Notes under the pieces: model-generated
Databases searched by the model: none
What the model was told of the DNA's origin: nothing
Seen by the model: the letters and a program-made list of their open reading frames with translations, nothing else
DNA from: DATCKG01 sp036562385
Lineage (GTDB): Bacteria > Bacillota > Sulfobacillia > Symbiobacteriales > Symbiobacteriaceae
Direction: 5' to 3'
Assembly: GCA_036562385.1 (NCBI GenBank)
Contig: DATCKG010000045.1
Coordinates: 1-64,000 of the forward strand
Length of the DNA stretch: 64,000 nucleotides
Part shown: positions 17,252-25,496 of the stretch, in pieces
How the letters are laid out: each line of letters begins with the position of its first letter
How positions within the stretch are numbered: position 1 is the stretch's first letter
Translations under genes and position numbers: made by a program

Positions 17252-18850
17252 TCAGTCGATATATTCATAGGCCGGGATGGTGAGGAACTCGATAAACTCC
17301 TCACCAAGGGCGACCTGTTCAAACAGGGCACTGGCCTCCCGGTACCGCCCGGCGGCGAAGGTCGCCTCACCGACCATGCGGCGGATCTCCTCCAGCTCTT
17401 CCTGCACGAGCTTTCGGACCAGGTCCCGGGTGATCTGGGTATCGGTGCCGTCGATGCGGGCGCCGTGCCGGACCCACTGCCACACCTGGGACCGGGAGAT
17501 CTCGGCCGTGGCGGCGTCCTCCATCAAGTTGTAGATGCCCACGGCACCGGTTCCCCGGAGCCAGGACTCCAGGTACTGAATGGCCACGCTGATGTTGTTG
17601 CGCAGGCCGGCCTCGGTGATCTTGCCACGCGGAATCTTGAAATTGAGCAGGTCCGCCGCCGTGACGTTCACGTCGTCCCGCTGGCGGTCCACCTGGTTGG
17701 GCTTGCTGCCCAGAACCTCGTCAAAGACCGCTGTCGCCACGGGAACCAGGTCCGGATGGGCAACCCAGGTGCCATCAAAGCCTTGCGTGGCCTCCCGGAT
17801 CTTGTCCTCCCGAACTTTGGCGAACGCGATCTCGTTCACTTTCGGATCTTTGCGGCTCGGGATGAACGCCGCCATGCCGCCGATGGCGTGGGCCCCGCGG
17901 CGGTGGCAGGTCTTCACCAGCAGGTCGCAGTAGGCCCGCATGAATGGCACCGTCATGGTGACCTGCCCCCGGTCGGGGAAGACGATGTTGGGATGGTTGC
18001 GGAACTTCTTGATGGCACTGAAGATATAGTCCCAGCGCCCAGCGTTCAGACCGGCAGAATGTTCCCGCAGTTCATAGAGGATTTCGTCCATTTCAAAGGC
18101 GGCCAGGATGGTCTCCACCAGTACCGTTGCCCGGATGCTGCCCCTGGGGATGCCCAGCGTGTCCTCCGCAAAATTGAAGACATCGTTCCAGAGCCGGGCC
18201 TCCAGGTGGCTCTCCATCTTGGGCAGGTAGAAGTACGGGCCGGTGCCCTTCTCCAGCAGCCGCTTGGCATTATGGAAGAAATACAGGCCAAAGTCGAATA
18301 GGCTGGCCGATACCGGTTTACCGTCTACCAGGACATGCCGCTCCAGCAGATGCCAACCCCGGGGACGGACCATCAGGACGGCGGTTTTTTCGTTGAGGCG
18401 GTACTCCTTGCCCTCCGGGCTCCGGTAGGAGATGGTTCCCTCCACCGCGTCCCGCAGGTTGATCTGGCCTTGCACCACGTTGGCCCAGGTGGGGGAGTTG
18501 GCGTCCTCAAAGTCCGCCATGAAGACCCGAGCTCCGGAGTTCAGGGCGTTGATCATCATCTTCCGGTCTACCGGACCGGTGATTTCCACCCGCCGGTCCA
18601 TCAGGTCCGGAGGCGGAGGTGCTACCTTCCAGTCCCCTTCCCGGATCTCCCTGGTTTCCGGCAGAAAGTCCGGCATCTCTCCCCGGTCCAACCGGGCCTG
18701 CCGTTCCATCCGACGCTGCAGCAGGGCTTCCCGGGTGGGGTTGAACTTCCGCTGCAGTTCGGCCACGAAAGCCATCGCTTCCGGCGTGAGGATTTCCGCA
18801 TACGGGTCTGTGACCGGTCCGCGGATCTCTGTACCCTCCAGAATCTTCAT
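17252..18850 (-). CDS. aceB: Malate synthase A
   Basis: Condenses glyoxylate with acetyl-CoA to malate, the second step of the shunt. 532 residues, of the A-type. The magnesium/active-site region 'GARVFMADFEDANSPTW', 'MVRPRGWHL' and the late 'GTGAVGIYNLMEDAATAEIS' region are clear. It is first in the aceB-aceA operon. About 300 bases upstream, shared with divergent comEA, contain TATAAC-like sequence on the minus strand, but I see no convincing -35 box and no operator. Confidence 0.96.
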   Translation of the reverse strand: MKILEGTEIRGPVTDPYAEILTPEAMAFVAELQRKFNPTREALLQRRMERQARLDRGEMPDFLPETREIREGDWKVAPPPPDLMDRRVEITGPVDRKMMINALNSGARVFMADFEDANSPTWANVVQGQINLRDAVEGTISYRSPEGKEYRLNEKTAVLMVRPRGWHLLERHVLVDGKPVSASLFDFGLYFFHNAKRLLEKGTGPYFYLPKMESHLEARLWNDVFNFAEDTLGIPRGSIRATVLVETILAAFEMDEILYELREHSAGLNAGRWDYIFSAIKKFRNHPNIVFPDRGQVTMTVPFMRAYCDLLVKTCHRRGAHAIGGMAAFIPSRKDPKVNEIAFAKVREDKIREATQGFDGTWVAHPDLVPVATAVFDEVLGSKPNQVDRQRDDVNVTAADLLNFKIPRGKITEAGLRNNISVAIQYLESWLRGTGAVGIYNLMEDAATAEISRSQVWQWVRHGARIDGTDTQITRDLVRKLVQEELEEIRRMVGEATFAAGRYREASALFEQVALGEEFIEFLTIPAYEYID

Positions 18851-19146
18851 TCTCTTACCCCCATCACGTTACGAACTCCGTGGGCAACGCTTTCTCGCCC
18901 CGGGCAACGTGCCCTCGCCCTTCGTTATACAAGTTTTCCGGCTTTTCGTGCTGTATGGACGATGAAAAAACAGAATCCAGCGTCAAAACGCAATGTTTGG
19001 GAATGAACGTGCAATCTCAAACACCCCGCCGGTGATCAGGACCGCTGACCAGTGGATTCGCGCGTCTCGCCGAGGGCACCTGGAAAAAGAAGGAAAATCC
19101 TGGAAAATGTCGAATCCCTCCTGTGCAGAGCAGGAGGGATGACCAT

Positions 19147-19830
19147 ATGGAACAGACCGAACTCAGCCCTGCCGTGCGCTACGCGGTATGGGTGCTGGTG
19201 GCGGTTCTGGGCTTCGGGGTGGTCTGTCTGGGTGCCATTCGCTATCAGGAGGAAAGGCGGGCCGCCGCAGCAGCGCTGGAGGCAGCCGGAACCGAAAAGG
19301 TCCCGGCCGTGCCGGCAGGAACAGCGGCTTCTGCCGGGCCGGATGCACCTGCGCCGAAGCCGGAGCTGGTGGTCCATGTGACGGGGGCCGTGGTTCGTTC
19401 GGGGGTCTTCCGGCTGCCGGAGGGCGCCCGGGTGGAAGATGCCCTGGCGGCAGCCGGGGGCGTCACCCCGGAGGGGGCGCCGGAGGTCCTCAACCTGGCG
19501 GCCCGGGTGTCTGACGGCGATAAGATCTATGTGCCAACAAGGAAGGAGGCCCGGGCGGAATCTCAACTCTCCCCGGCGGCCCGGGGGGCAACCGTGGGGA
19601 TCGGGGAGAGCCCGGCCGCCAGCGCCACCGGAAGTCCCGGTCGGGTGAGCATCAACCGGGCCTCCGCCGCGGAACTGGAGCAGGTAAACGGAATCGGCCC
19701 GGCCATCGCCCGGGCGATTGTGGAGTACCGGACGAAGCACGGGCCGTTTCAGCGGCTGGAGGACCTGGAGAAGGTACCGGGAATCGGCCCCCGGACCATG
19801 GAGAAACTCTTGCCGCACCTGACCTTGTAA
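19147..19830 (+). CDS. comEA: Competence protein ComEA (DNA receptor)
   Basis: Membrane-anchored DNA-binding protein of natural transformation. 227 residues: an N-terminal membrane helix (about 12-34), an Ala/Pro-rich linker, an SLBB domain ('LVVHVTGAVVRSGVFRLPEG') and a C-terminal double helix-hairpin-helix ('INRASAAELEQVNGIGPAIA' and 'LEKVPGIGPRTMEKLLPHL'). Start ATG 19147 with AGGAGGG about 8 bases upstream. ComEC lies 9 kb downstream on the same strand, so the usual comE operon is split by other genes. Confidence 0.93.
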   Translation: MEQTELSPAVRYAVWVLVAVLGFGVVCLGAIRYQEERRAAAAALEAAGTEKVPAVPAGTAASAGPDAPAPKPELVVHVTGAVVRSGVFRLPEGARVEDALAAAGGVTPEGAPEVLNLAARVSDGDKIYVPTRKEARAESQLSPAARGATVGIGESPAASATGSPGRVSINRASAAELEQVNGIGPAIARAIVEYRTKHGPFQRLEDLEKVPGIGPRTMEKLLPHLTL

Positions 19831-19840
19831 CCGGTTTCAA

Positions 19841-20167
19841 TCACAGGACGAGCCGCAGCAGCGCCATCGCTGCGATCCCGGCGATCACCGTGCCCATCAG
19901 GCTGCGGGTGGTGGCAGCCACGATGAATGCCGGCAGGGCTGCCAGGAGGTGGGGGTGCGCCGGGGGAAAGGCGAGACCGGCATCGGTCATCAGCAGTTCC
20001 TTGGCCAGCAGGGCTGCCAGTACGGAGACCGGCACGTAGCTCAGCCATTTCAGGACCAGGGGCGGGAGCTGTACCCGGCTCAGGACCACCAGCGGCAGCA
20101 TCCGGGGCAGATAGGTTACCAGGGCCATGCCCAGGATAATGGCCAGAACAGCCGGTCGGACGGTCAT
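19841..20167 (-). CDS. azlD: AzlD-type branched-chain amino acid export subunit
   Basis: A 108-residue, strongly hydrophobic protein with about four membrane segments and the AzlD-typical 'VTYLPRMLPLVVL' near the N-terminus. AzlC and AzlD together export branched-chain amino acids and their analogues. The ATG at 20167 overlaps the azlC stop by 4 bases (ATGA), so translation is coupled. It converges with comEA, leaving a gap of only 10 bases without an obvious terminator. Confidence 0.88.
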   Translation of the reverse strand: MTVRPAVLAIILGMALVTYLPRMLPLVVLSRVQLPPLVLKWLSYVPVSVLAALLAKELLMTDAGLAFPPAHPHLLAALPAFIVAATTRSLMGTVIAGIAAMALLRLVL

Positions 20168-20871
20168 TTCAGCAGCACCCCCACGGTGGCGCCCACCACC
20201 GTGGCGCCGATGATGGCCCACCCGGAACCGGGGCTGAGCAGCAGGATTCCGATGCTGACCGCCGCCGCGACCAGGGCGCTGAGGACTTTCTTCCAGCGTT
20301 CCGCCCCGCTGATCTGGGGCACCAGCAGCCCGATGAACATGGCCGGCAGGGCAAAGTCCAGTCCCAGGGCCTCGGTATTGGCGGCCATCTGGCCTACCAG
20401 TGCTCCCGCCACAGAGGCCAGGACCCAGCTCGCCTGAGCCGAGACGTGGACGCCGGCCACAAAGGCCGGGCTGGCAGGCTGGCCCCGGAGAAGGGCGGAG
20501 TTCAGGGCAAAGGTCTCGTCCGTGATGCCGAAGGCTAGCAGGCTGTTCTGCCAGGCACGGTTCTGCCGCAGGGACGGCACCAGGGCGGTGCTCATCAGCA
20601 GGTGCCGCAGGTTGACGAGAAACGTGGTGGAGATGATGGCGGGTGCCGGGGCGCCCGCCCCGATCATGGCCGCCCCGATGAACTGGGCCGAACCGGCGTA
20701 GACCAGCACCGACATCAGCCCGATCTCGGCCACGGTTAGTCCGGCGGTTCGGGCCAGCACCCCGAAGGCAAATCCGATGGGCAGGTAACCCAACATCACC
20801 GGGCCGGCAGCCCGGACGCCCTCCAGGAAGCTGGAGGGCTGGCGGGTGACAGCCGTCTCCAGGGTTGCCAC
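20164..20871 (-). CDS. azlC: AzlC-type branched-chain amino acid exporter
   Basis: A 235-residue integral membrane protein. The AzlC signature 'GVRAAGPVMLGYLPIGFAFG' is followed by 'YAGSAQFIGAAMI', 'NLRHLLMSTAL' and 'FGITDETFAL', all hallmark segments. Start chosen at GTG 20871, with AGAAGGAG nine bases upstream; the frame continues to 20952, but that N-terminus is charged and unlike the family. Translationally coupled to azlD. LeuS is elsewhere in the window, but no shared control was seen. Confidence 0.9.
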   Translation of the reverse strand: MATLETAVTRQPSSFLEGVRAAGPVMLGYLPIGFAFGVLARTAGLTVAEIGLMSVLVYAGSAQFIGAAMIGAGAPAPAIISTTFLVNLRHLLMSTALVPSLRQNRAWQNSLLAFGITDETFALNSALLRGQPASPAFVAGVHVSAQASWVLASVAGALVGQMAANTEALGLDFALPAMFIGLLVPQISGAERWKKVLSALVAAAVSIGILLLSPGSGWAIIGATVVGATVGVLLK

Positions 20872-20997
20872 GTGTGCACGCTCCTTCTTCCGGGAGATGA
20901 TTTCTACACGATTCCACCTCGGCCGCCGCTCTTCCTCTTCACTGTAACCCAAGAAGAGAACGCTACCGTTCAGCGACAGCGGGGTGCGAAAACGGAT

Positions 20998-21020
20998 CGG
21001 AGGGGAGATCCTCCCCTCCG
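20998..21020 (-). terminator. Terminator after nfo
   Basis: 9-bp stem CGGAGGGGA / TCCCCTCCG with a 5-base loop, followed on the minus strand by ATCCGTTTT. It lies between nfo and azlC. Confidence 0.6.
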
Positions 21021-21024
21021 TGTC

Positions 21025-21855
21025 TTATTCCATCAAGGACCGAGCATACGCCATTTCCGGCCCGTACTCCTCTTCGGAGGCCACTGGCGTCTCCAGGATG
21101 ACCGGGAGCCCCTCAAAGGCACCCGACCGGAGCAGTGTGGCGATCCCCTGCTCTCCGATGAAGCCCTTTCCGAGGTTGGCGTGGCGATCCTTGTGCTCTC
21201 CGTATCCGAACTTGCTGTCGTTCAGGTGCACGGCCCGGAGCAGCTGCCAGTAGCCGAGGCGGCGGGCCGTGTCCACAAAATCTGCCCATTCTTCGGGCCG
21301 GTACATCCCTGCGGCGAACCCGTGGCAGGTGTCAAAACAAAAGGCGATTCGCTCCGGCTGTTCCACCCGGGCCCGAACCTCGAGGCATTGTTCCAGGGTC
21401 GTGCCCATCTCCGATCCCTGTCCGGCGGTGTTCTCCAAGAGCAGGGGACACGGGCCGGTGTACGCCTCCAGCAGGCGGTTCAGGGTATCTACCATCCGCT
21501 GCAGGCCATAAGCCTCCCCGTGATTGAGATGCTTGCCCATGTGACAGACACATCCAAGGGCCCCATACGCTTCCGCGTTCTCCAGGTCCTGTTTCAGTGA
21601 CTGGATGGAGAGCGCCTGCAGTTCCGGATCCGGGGTGGACAGGTTGGTGATGTAGGGAGCATGGGCTACGGCTACTAGACCGTACTGGGCCATCAGGGCC
21701 CGGCCTTTGGCCGCGTCCTCCGGATCGGCAGCCTTGCCCCGTAAGGCCCGGGGGTTCTTGGTGAAAAACTGGAAGGATTGGCATCCCAGCCGGTGTGCGT
21801 TTTCCACGGCCTGTGCAAAACCTTTGGCGATGCTGACGTGGCAGCCCAGCAGCAT
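21025..21855 (-). CDS. nfo: Endonuclease IV (AP endonuclease)
   Basis: Cuts DNA 5' of abasic sites in base-excision repair. The 276-residue TIM-barrel protein shows the trinuclear-zinc motifs: 'GCHVSIAKG' (start), 'VAHAPYITNLS', 'LLLENTAGQGSE', 'FCFDTCHGFAAG' and 'HLNDSKFGYGEHKDRHANLG'. Start ATG 21855 with GAGGTG upstream. TATACT on the minus strand about 25 bases upstream may be its -10 box. It has no functional link to its neighbours. Confidence 0.95.
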   Translation of the reverse strand: MLLGCHVSIAKGFAQAVENAHRLGCQSFQFFTKNPRALRGKAADPEDAAKGRALMAQYGLVAVAHAPYITNLSTPDPELQALSIQSLKQDLENAEAYGALGCVCHMGKHLNHGEAYGLQRMVDTLNRLLEAYTGPCPLLLENTAGQGSEMGTTLEQCLEVRARVEQPERIAFCFDTCHGFAAGMYRPEEWADFVDTARRLGYWQLLRAVHLNDSKFGYGEHKDRHANLGKGFIGEQGIATLLRSGAFEGLPVILETPVASEEEYGPEMAYARSLME

Positions 21856-21975
21856 TGTGGCTCACCTCTCCCTGAGTATAGGCCATTGGGAGGATCGCGT
21901 GCAGGGGCCCGACCTGCCTGGTATCGCGAATAGGCTTCGGATACCCACTAAGGCGGGGGTCAGAGGCAAAAATAT

Positions 21976-22010
21976 TAGACCTTTGTGACTCTATAAGGTC
22001 TATAGTCTAA
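21976..22010. promoter_or_regulatory. Inverted repeat with a third half-site upstream of the small ORF
   Basis: TAGACCTT (21976-21983) and AAGGTCTA (21995-22002) form perfect 8-bp arms with an 11-base spacer; TAGTCTA follows directly (22003-22009). TATAGT (22001-22006) and TATGAT (22016-22021) are possible -10 boxes, but neither has a good -35 box, which suits an activator- or repressor-controlled promoter. Confidence 0.45.
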
Positions 22011-22116
22011 AGGGGTATGATCAAAGCGAAGATTCGCAGGGGTACATGACGCAGGAGACTGGACTGTTCGATCGGTCACCGTTCTGTGTCGGTGCTTGTG
22101 AAGGAGGGAACCACTT

Positions 22117-22284
22117 ATGGTGATGCTGGTGGAACGCCCGCAAGTCCCGCAACCGGTGGAAGAGAAGAAAACCGTGAAGCACGACTGCTATGAAGGCCTG
22201 AAGCGGCTGCCTGTTTACCTGTTCGGCAAGCTGCCTGTAGGCTACAAGGAGGATCCCCTGGATCCCGCTGGCACCGCCGATTGA
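22117..22284 (+). CDS. Solitary 55-residue hypothetical protein
   Basis: Not recognised. The ORF has an excellent ribosome-binding site, AAGGAGG (22101-22107), 9 bases before the ATG, and is followed by a strong terminator at 22338. It begins MVMLVERPQVPQPVEEKK, has a central 'KHDCYEGLKRLPVYLFGKLP' with a single Cys (residue 24), and ends in an acidic 'YKEDPLDPAGTAD'. It is charged, with no signal peptide or membrane helix. The conserved-looking RLPVYLFGKLPVGY core suggests a folded or binding peptide rather than noise. A regulatory protein, a peptide precursor or a stress or spore protein are all possible; there is no neighbouring modification enzyme to favour a RiPP. Confidence 0.7.
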   Translation: MVMLVERPQVPQPVEEKKTVKHDCYEGLKRLPVYLFGKLPVGYKEDPLDPAGTAD

Positions 22285-22337
22285 TTCGGGACGTTCCAAC
22301 GCAGCATGCATCGAAGCCTCCTACACGATAGAATGAT

Positions 22338-22366
22338 CCCCCGGACATGCATCCGGGGGTTTTTTG
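22338..22366 (+). terminator. Terminator of the small ORF
   Basis: Stem CCCCCGGA / TCCGGGGG with a 6-base loop, then TTTTTT. Confidence 0.9.
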
Positions 22367-22396
22367 TGTGCACGTCGTGGGTTCTTACCGCACCTA

Positions 22397-22412
22397 ATTT
22401 AAACGGTTACAT
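22397..22412. promoter_or_regulatory. Second, imperfect LacI-type operator
   Basis: ATTTAAACGGTTACAT matches the perfect operator at 22541-22556 at 14 of 16 positions and its right half exactly. The two centres are 144 bases apart, a distance compatible with looping by a tetrameric LacI-family protein. Confidence 0.5.
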
Positions 22413-22414
22413 TA

Positions 22415-22441
22415 GCGGGCGGCTTCGGGCCGCCCGCTTTT
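22415..22441 (+). terminator. Strong hairpin terminator upstream of the glucoamylase gene
   Basis: 9-bp stem GCGGGCGGC / GCCGCCCGC, loop TTCGG, then TTTT. It is the second terminator after the small ORF and lies right behind the upstream operator. The 314 bases between 22285 and 22599 otherwise hold only the operators and promoter listed. Confidence 0.85.
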
Positions 22442-22507
22442 CAACTGCCCAAAGTAGATTTTGCAATAGGCATTTTGGCCTCTTAACCAGTTGTCCACTC
22501 AAGCGGA

Positions 22508-22536
22508 TTGACGCGTTTTCATGGGTTTCTTACGAT
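22508..22536 (+). promoter_or_regulatory. Promoter of the glucoside-utilisation island
   Basis: TTGACG (22508-22513), 17 bases, TACGAT (22531-22536). Transcription would start around 22543, inside the palindromic operator. Confidence 0.75.
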
Positions 22537-22540
22537 GAAA

Positions 22541-22556
22541 ATGTAACCGGTTACAT
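22541..22556. promoter_or_regulatory. Perfect LacI-type operator at the transcription start
   Basis: ATGTAACCGGTTACAT is a 16-bp perfect palindrome with the central CG typical of LacI/CcpA-family operators. It overlaps the expected start site, so binding would block initiation. The LacI-family gene downstream (24399) is the obvious candidate ligand. Confidence 0.8.
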
Positions 22557-22599
22557 ACCATACTTTCAGTGGCTACACTCCTTTGAGGAGGCAGACCAG

Positions 22600-24369
22600 A
22601 TGCGCTTTCACGCCGGGCTGGTCGGTAACGGCTACACCGCCGCCCTGGTTGAACCGGATCTTTCCGTGTCGTGGCTTTGCATTCCCCGGTTTGACAGCCA
22701 GCCGCTTTTCGCAGCGGCTCTGGACCCCTGTCGCGGGGGAAGCCTGTCCCTAAAGCTCGAGGTACAGGGCGAACCGGTGGCCCTGACACCTTTCGACCAG
22801 CGCTATCTCGGCCATTCTGCAGTGCTTCAGACCCGGCTGTCGGGGCCGGGTGTGCGGGTGACCGCCACCGATTTCATGCCCTGGGGTGTGCAGGGCCTCG
22901 TTCGCCACCTGGAGGTGGAAGGGGCCCCGGAGTCGTCCCGCCTGGTGGTACAGGTCAACCCGGTGCAGTCGGTTCATCTGCCGGTGACCCGGGAAGGGGA
23001 TCTTCTCCGCACTCCGGATGGAGTGGCCATTGTCCGTGGCGTCAACCTGGAACTGCGGGGCGGCGACGCCTGGCTCTACGTGGCCTGGGGAGGGACCCAG
23101 GCGCAGGCCGAAGCGGCAATGGCTGACCTGCAGCAGGCCTCCCTGCAGAAAGAGTTGGACCAGTGGCGGGACTGGCTGAGCGCCGCCCGCAAGCCCCAGG
23201 GGGTAAGTCCGTCCTGGGAGGAGGCCTACTGGCGCAGCCTGATCACGATCCGGCTGCTCAGCTACGAGCCCACCGGTGCGCTGCTGGCGGCTCCCACCGC
23301 TTCCTTCCCGGCGATTCCGGGCGGCGATCACCAGTGGGATTACCGCTTCCCCTGGTTGCGTGACGGCTACTATACCGCGATGACCCTGGATGCAGCGGGA
23401 CTTCACCGGGAGGCCCGTCGCTTCTACGATTTCTGCTTCAGCCTCCAGGGGCCGGACGGCCACTGGAAGCAGCCCCTCTACACTGTCGACGGGAAGGACC
23501 CTCACGAGCGCCTCATCGACGACCTGCAGGGGCCGGGCGGCGAAAAGCCGATCCGGCTAGGCAACGCGGCTTCCCAGCAACTGCAGCTGGACAACGAGGG
23601 CAGCGTGCTCCACGGCCTCTGGTTCCACTACAAGACATCCGGCAACCGGGAGGCCCTTGAGACCCACTGGGAGGGCGTGCGCCTGGCCGCAGACTGGACG
23701 CTGGCTAACTGGCAGCGCCGGGAGTCCGGTATGTGGGAGACCCGGGATTACCTGTCACACTGGGTCCATGGCAAGGCGATGTGCTACGCAGCCCTCACCG
23801 CCGCTGCCCGGATCGCCCGGGTGTTGGGCCACGCTGACGAGGCCCGCCGGTGGCGGGAGGGAGCCCGCATCATCGCGCAGGAGACCCTGGCCAAGGGCTG
23901 GGATCCGGAGCGGCAAGCTTACGTCCGGCATTGGGATGCCGTCCCGGAAACGCGGGCGCCCATGGACATTTCCGTGCTCGCCCTGGTCTTTTACGGATTG
24001 TTGCCGGCCCGGGATCCCCGCATGCGCAGTACCGTGGAACGGATGTATCGCCCGGCTGACGACGGCGGCCTGCTGCTTTACGAGGGCGTCTGCCGCTATG
24101 AGAACGCCGCGGTACCGTTCTACCTGCCTACCCTGTGGCTGGGCCGCTACCACCTGATGGCAGGGGAGGAGGATCGCTGCGACCACTGGATCAACGTCTG
24201 CCTGAAGGCCGCCACCAGCCTGGGGCTGATGGCCGAACACTTCGACGGGCGCAATGGCACGCAGTGGGGAAACTTCCCGCAGGCTTTCAGCCACGAAGAG
24301 ATGGCCCGCCTGATCCTCGAGCGGTCCCAGGGGTGGTCTTTCTTCGAATGGGAATTTGAGACGGAGTAA
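22600..24369 (+). CDS. GH15-family glycoside hydrolase (glucoamylase-like)
   Basis: Inverting alpha-glucosidase family that releases glucose from non-reducing ends of alpha-glucans or related glucosides. 589 residues, no signal peptide, so probably cytoplasmic. The N-terminal beta domain has the GH15 signature 'GNGYTAALVEPDLSVSWLCI' and 'PRFDSQP'; the (alpha/alpha)6 domain has 'DYRFPWLRDGYYT', 'QLQLDNEGSVLHGLW' and 'GMWETRDYLSHW', where the Glu is the likely general acid, and ends with the 'FPQAFSHEEMA' region. Start ATG 22600 with GAGGAGG 8 bases upstream. First gene of the island with a LacI regulator and an AglEFG-type importer, implying hydrolysis of imported alpha-glucosides; trehalase-like activity cannot be excluded. 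Confidence 0.88.
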   Translation: MRFHAGLVGNGYTAALVEPDLSVSWLCIPRFDSQPLFAAALDPCRGGSLSLKLEVQGEPVALTPFDQRYLGHSAVLQTRLSGPGVRVTATDFMPWGVQGLVRHLEVEGAPESSRLVVQVNPVQSVHLPVTREGDLLRTPDGVAIVRGVNLELRGGDAWLYVAWGGTQAQAEAAMADLQQASLQKELDQWRDWLSAARKPQGVSPSWEEAYWRSLITIRLLSYEPTGALLAAPTASFPAIPGGDHQWDYRFPWLRDGYYTAMTLDAAGLHREARRFYDFCFSLQGPDGHWKQPLYTVDGKDPHERLIDDLQGPGGEKPIRLGNAASQQLQLDNEGSVLHGLWFHYKTSGNREALETHWEGVRLAADWTLANWQRRESGMWETRDYLSHWVHGKAMCYAALTAAARIARVLGHADEARRWREGARIIAQETLAKGWDPERQAYVRHWDAVPETRAPMDISVLALVFYGLLPARDPRMRSTVERMYRPADDGGLLLYEGVCRYENAAVPFYLPTLWLGRYHLMAGEEDRCDHWINVCLKAATSLGLMAEHFDGRNGTQWGNFPQAFSHEEMARLILERSQGWSFFEWEFETE

Positions 24370-24398
24370 GCATAACGGGCCATGTCGAGGTGATGCCG

Positions 24399-25415
24399 TT
24401 GCCAGGACCGACCATTCGCGATGTGGCTGCCAGGGCCGGGGTGTCCGTCGCCACGGTCTCCCGCGTCATCTCCGGCTCGGTGCGGGTATCCCCTGCCACC
24501 CGCCAGAAGGTGGAGCAGGCCATGGCCGAGCTGGGCTGGCGCCCCAACATGACTGCCCGCAGCCTGGTACGCGGGCGTACGGGCCTCTTCGGCGTCATCG
24601 TTCCCGATGTGGCCAACCCTTTCTTTGCCGAACTGGCTCAGGGCATGGCGCTGGCCGCCGCCTCCCTGGGCGTAAGGCTGGTGTTGCTTCACACTGACCT
24701 GTCGGAAGAGCGCGATGTCGCTGCTATTCACCTGTGCCGGGATCACCGGCTCGACGCCGTCATCTACACCTCCGGGGCCCTGAGCCCTGCCCACCAGGAA
24801 GCCTTCCGCCAGGTGGGCCGGCCGGTGGTACTGGCGGCCACCTTTGATCCGGAAGGGCAGTGGCCCGGCATTCTGGTGGACTCTCTCACCGGCGGCCGTA
24901 TGGGAGCCCGCCACCTGCTGAGTCTGGGCCACCGGCGCATCGCCATGGTGGGGGGGCCGTCCACCGATCCCGTAGCGGCCGGTCCCCGCTGGGAAGGTTG
25001 GCGACAGGAACTGGCCGCGGCCGGCTGTCTGCCGCCTCCCAACTGGCAGCTGGAAGTGGGCTGGAAGCAGCAGTACGGCTACCAGGCGGCCATCCGTCTG
25101 CTGCGGGAACCGGAACGGCCCACTGCCATCCTCTGCGGGTCTGATGTTCTGGCCCTGGGCGTTCTTGCAGCGGCGGCGGACCTGGGCATCCCGGTTCCTC
25201 AGGAACTCTCGGTGGTGGGGTTTGACAACCTGAACCTGGCGGCCCTCTGGCGGCCTTCCCTTACCACGGTGAGTCAGCCCATCGGTCTCATCGGACAGGA
25301 GGCGGTCCACCTGGCCTTTCGGTTGGTGGCGGGGGAGCCCGCGCCACCTACCCGCTGGTTGTCCCCTGAACTGGTGGTGCGGGGCTCCACGGCACCGCCG
25401 GCCCCGCACGGCTAG
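24399..25415 (+). CDS. LacI-family repressor of the glucoside island
   Basis: About 338 residues: helix-turn-helix 'TIRDVAARAGVSVATVSRVI', the hinge region 'WRPNMTARSLVRGRTG' and a periplasmic-binding-like sugar-sensing domain ('FGVIVPDVANPFFAELAQG'..'SVVGFDN'). GAGGTG (24387-24392) is too close to GTG 24390 or ATG 24393, so TTG 24399 is the best start; the true start could be any of the three. It lies 29 bases after the GH15 gene and before the transporter genes. The palindromes at 22397 and 22541 are its probable operators. Confidence 0.92.
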   Translation: MPGPTIRDVAARAGVSVATVSRVISGSVRVSPATRQKVEQAMAELGWRPNMTARSLVRGRTGLFGVIVPDVANPFFAELAQGMALAAASLGVRLVLLHTDLSEERDVAAIHLCRDHRLDAVIYTSGALSPAHQEAFRQVGRPVVLAATFDPEGQWPGILVDSLTGGRMGARHLLSLGHRRIAMVGGPSTDPVAAGPRWEGWRQELAAAGCLPPPNWQLEVGWKQQYGYQAAIRLLREPERPTAILCGSDVLALGVLAAAADLGIPVPQELSVVGFDNLNLAALWRPSLTTVSQPIGLIGQEAVHLAFRLVAGEPAPPTRWLSPELVVRGSTAPPAPHG

Positions 25416-25431
25416 GCTTTGTGCTCACGCT

Positions 25432-25455
25432 TGGTACCGCCGGATCGGCGTACCA
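25432..25455. repeat. Inverted repeat between lacI and the binding-protein gene
   Basis: TGGTACCGCCG and CGGCGTACCA pair around GATC with one unpaired C. It may be a weak terminator (AGGTTATTT follows) or a regulatory site; it does not match the LacI-type operators upstream. Confidence 0.4.
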
Positions 25456-25496
25456 GGTTATTTCTCCTGAACTAAGCACAGGAGGAGGGCAGAACC

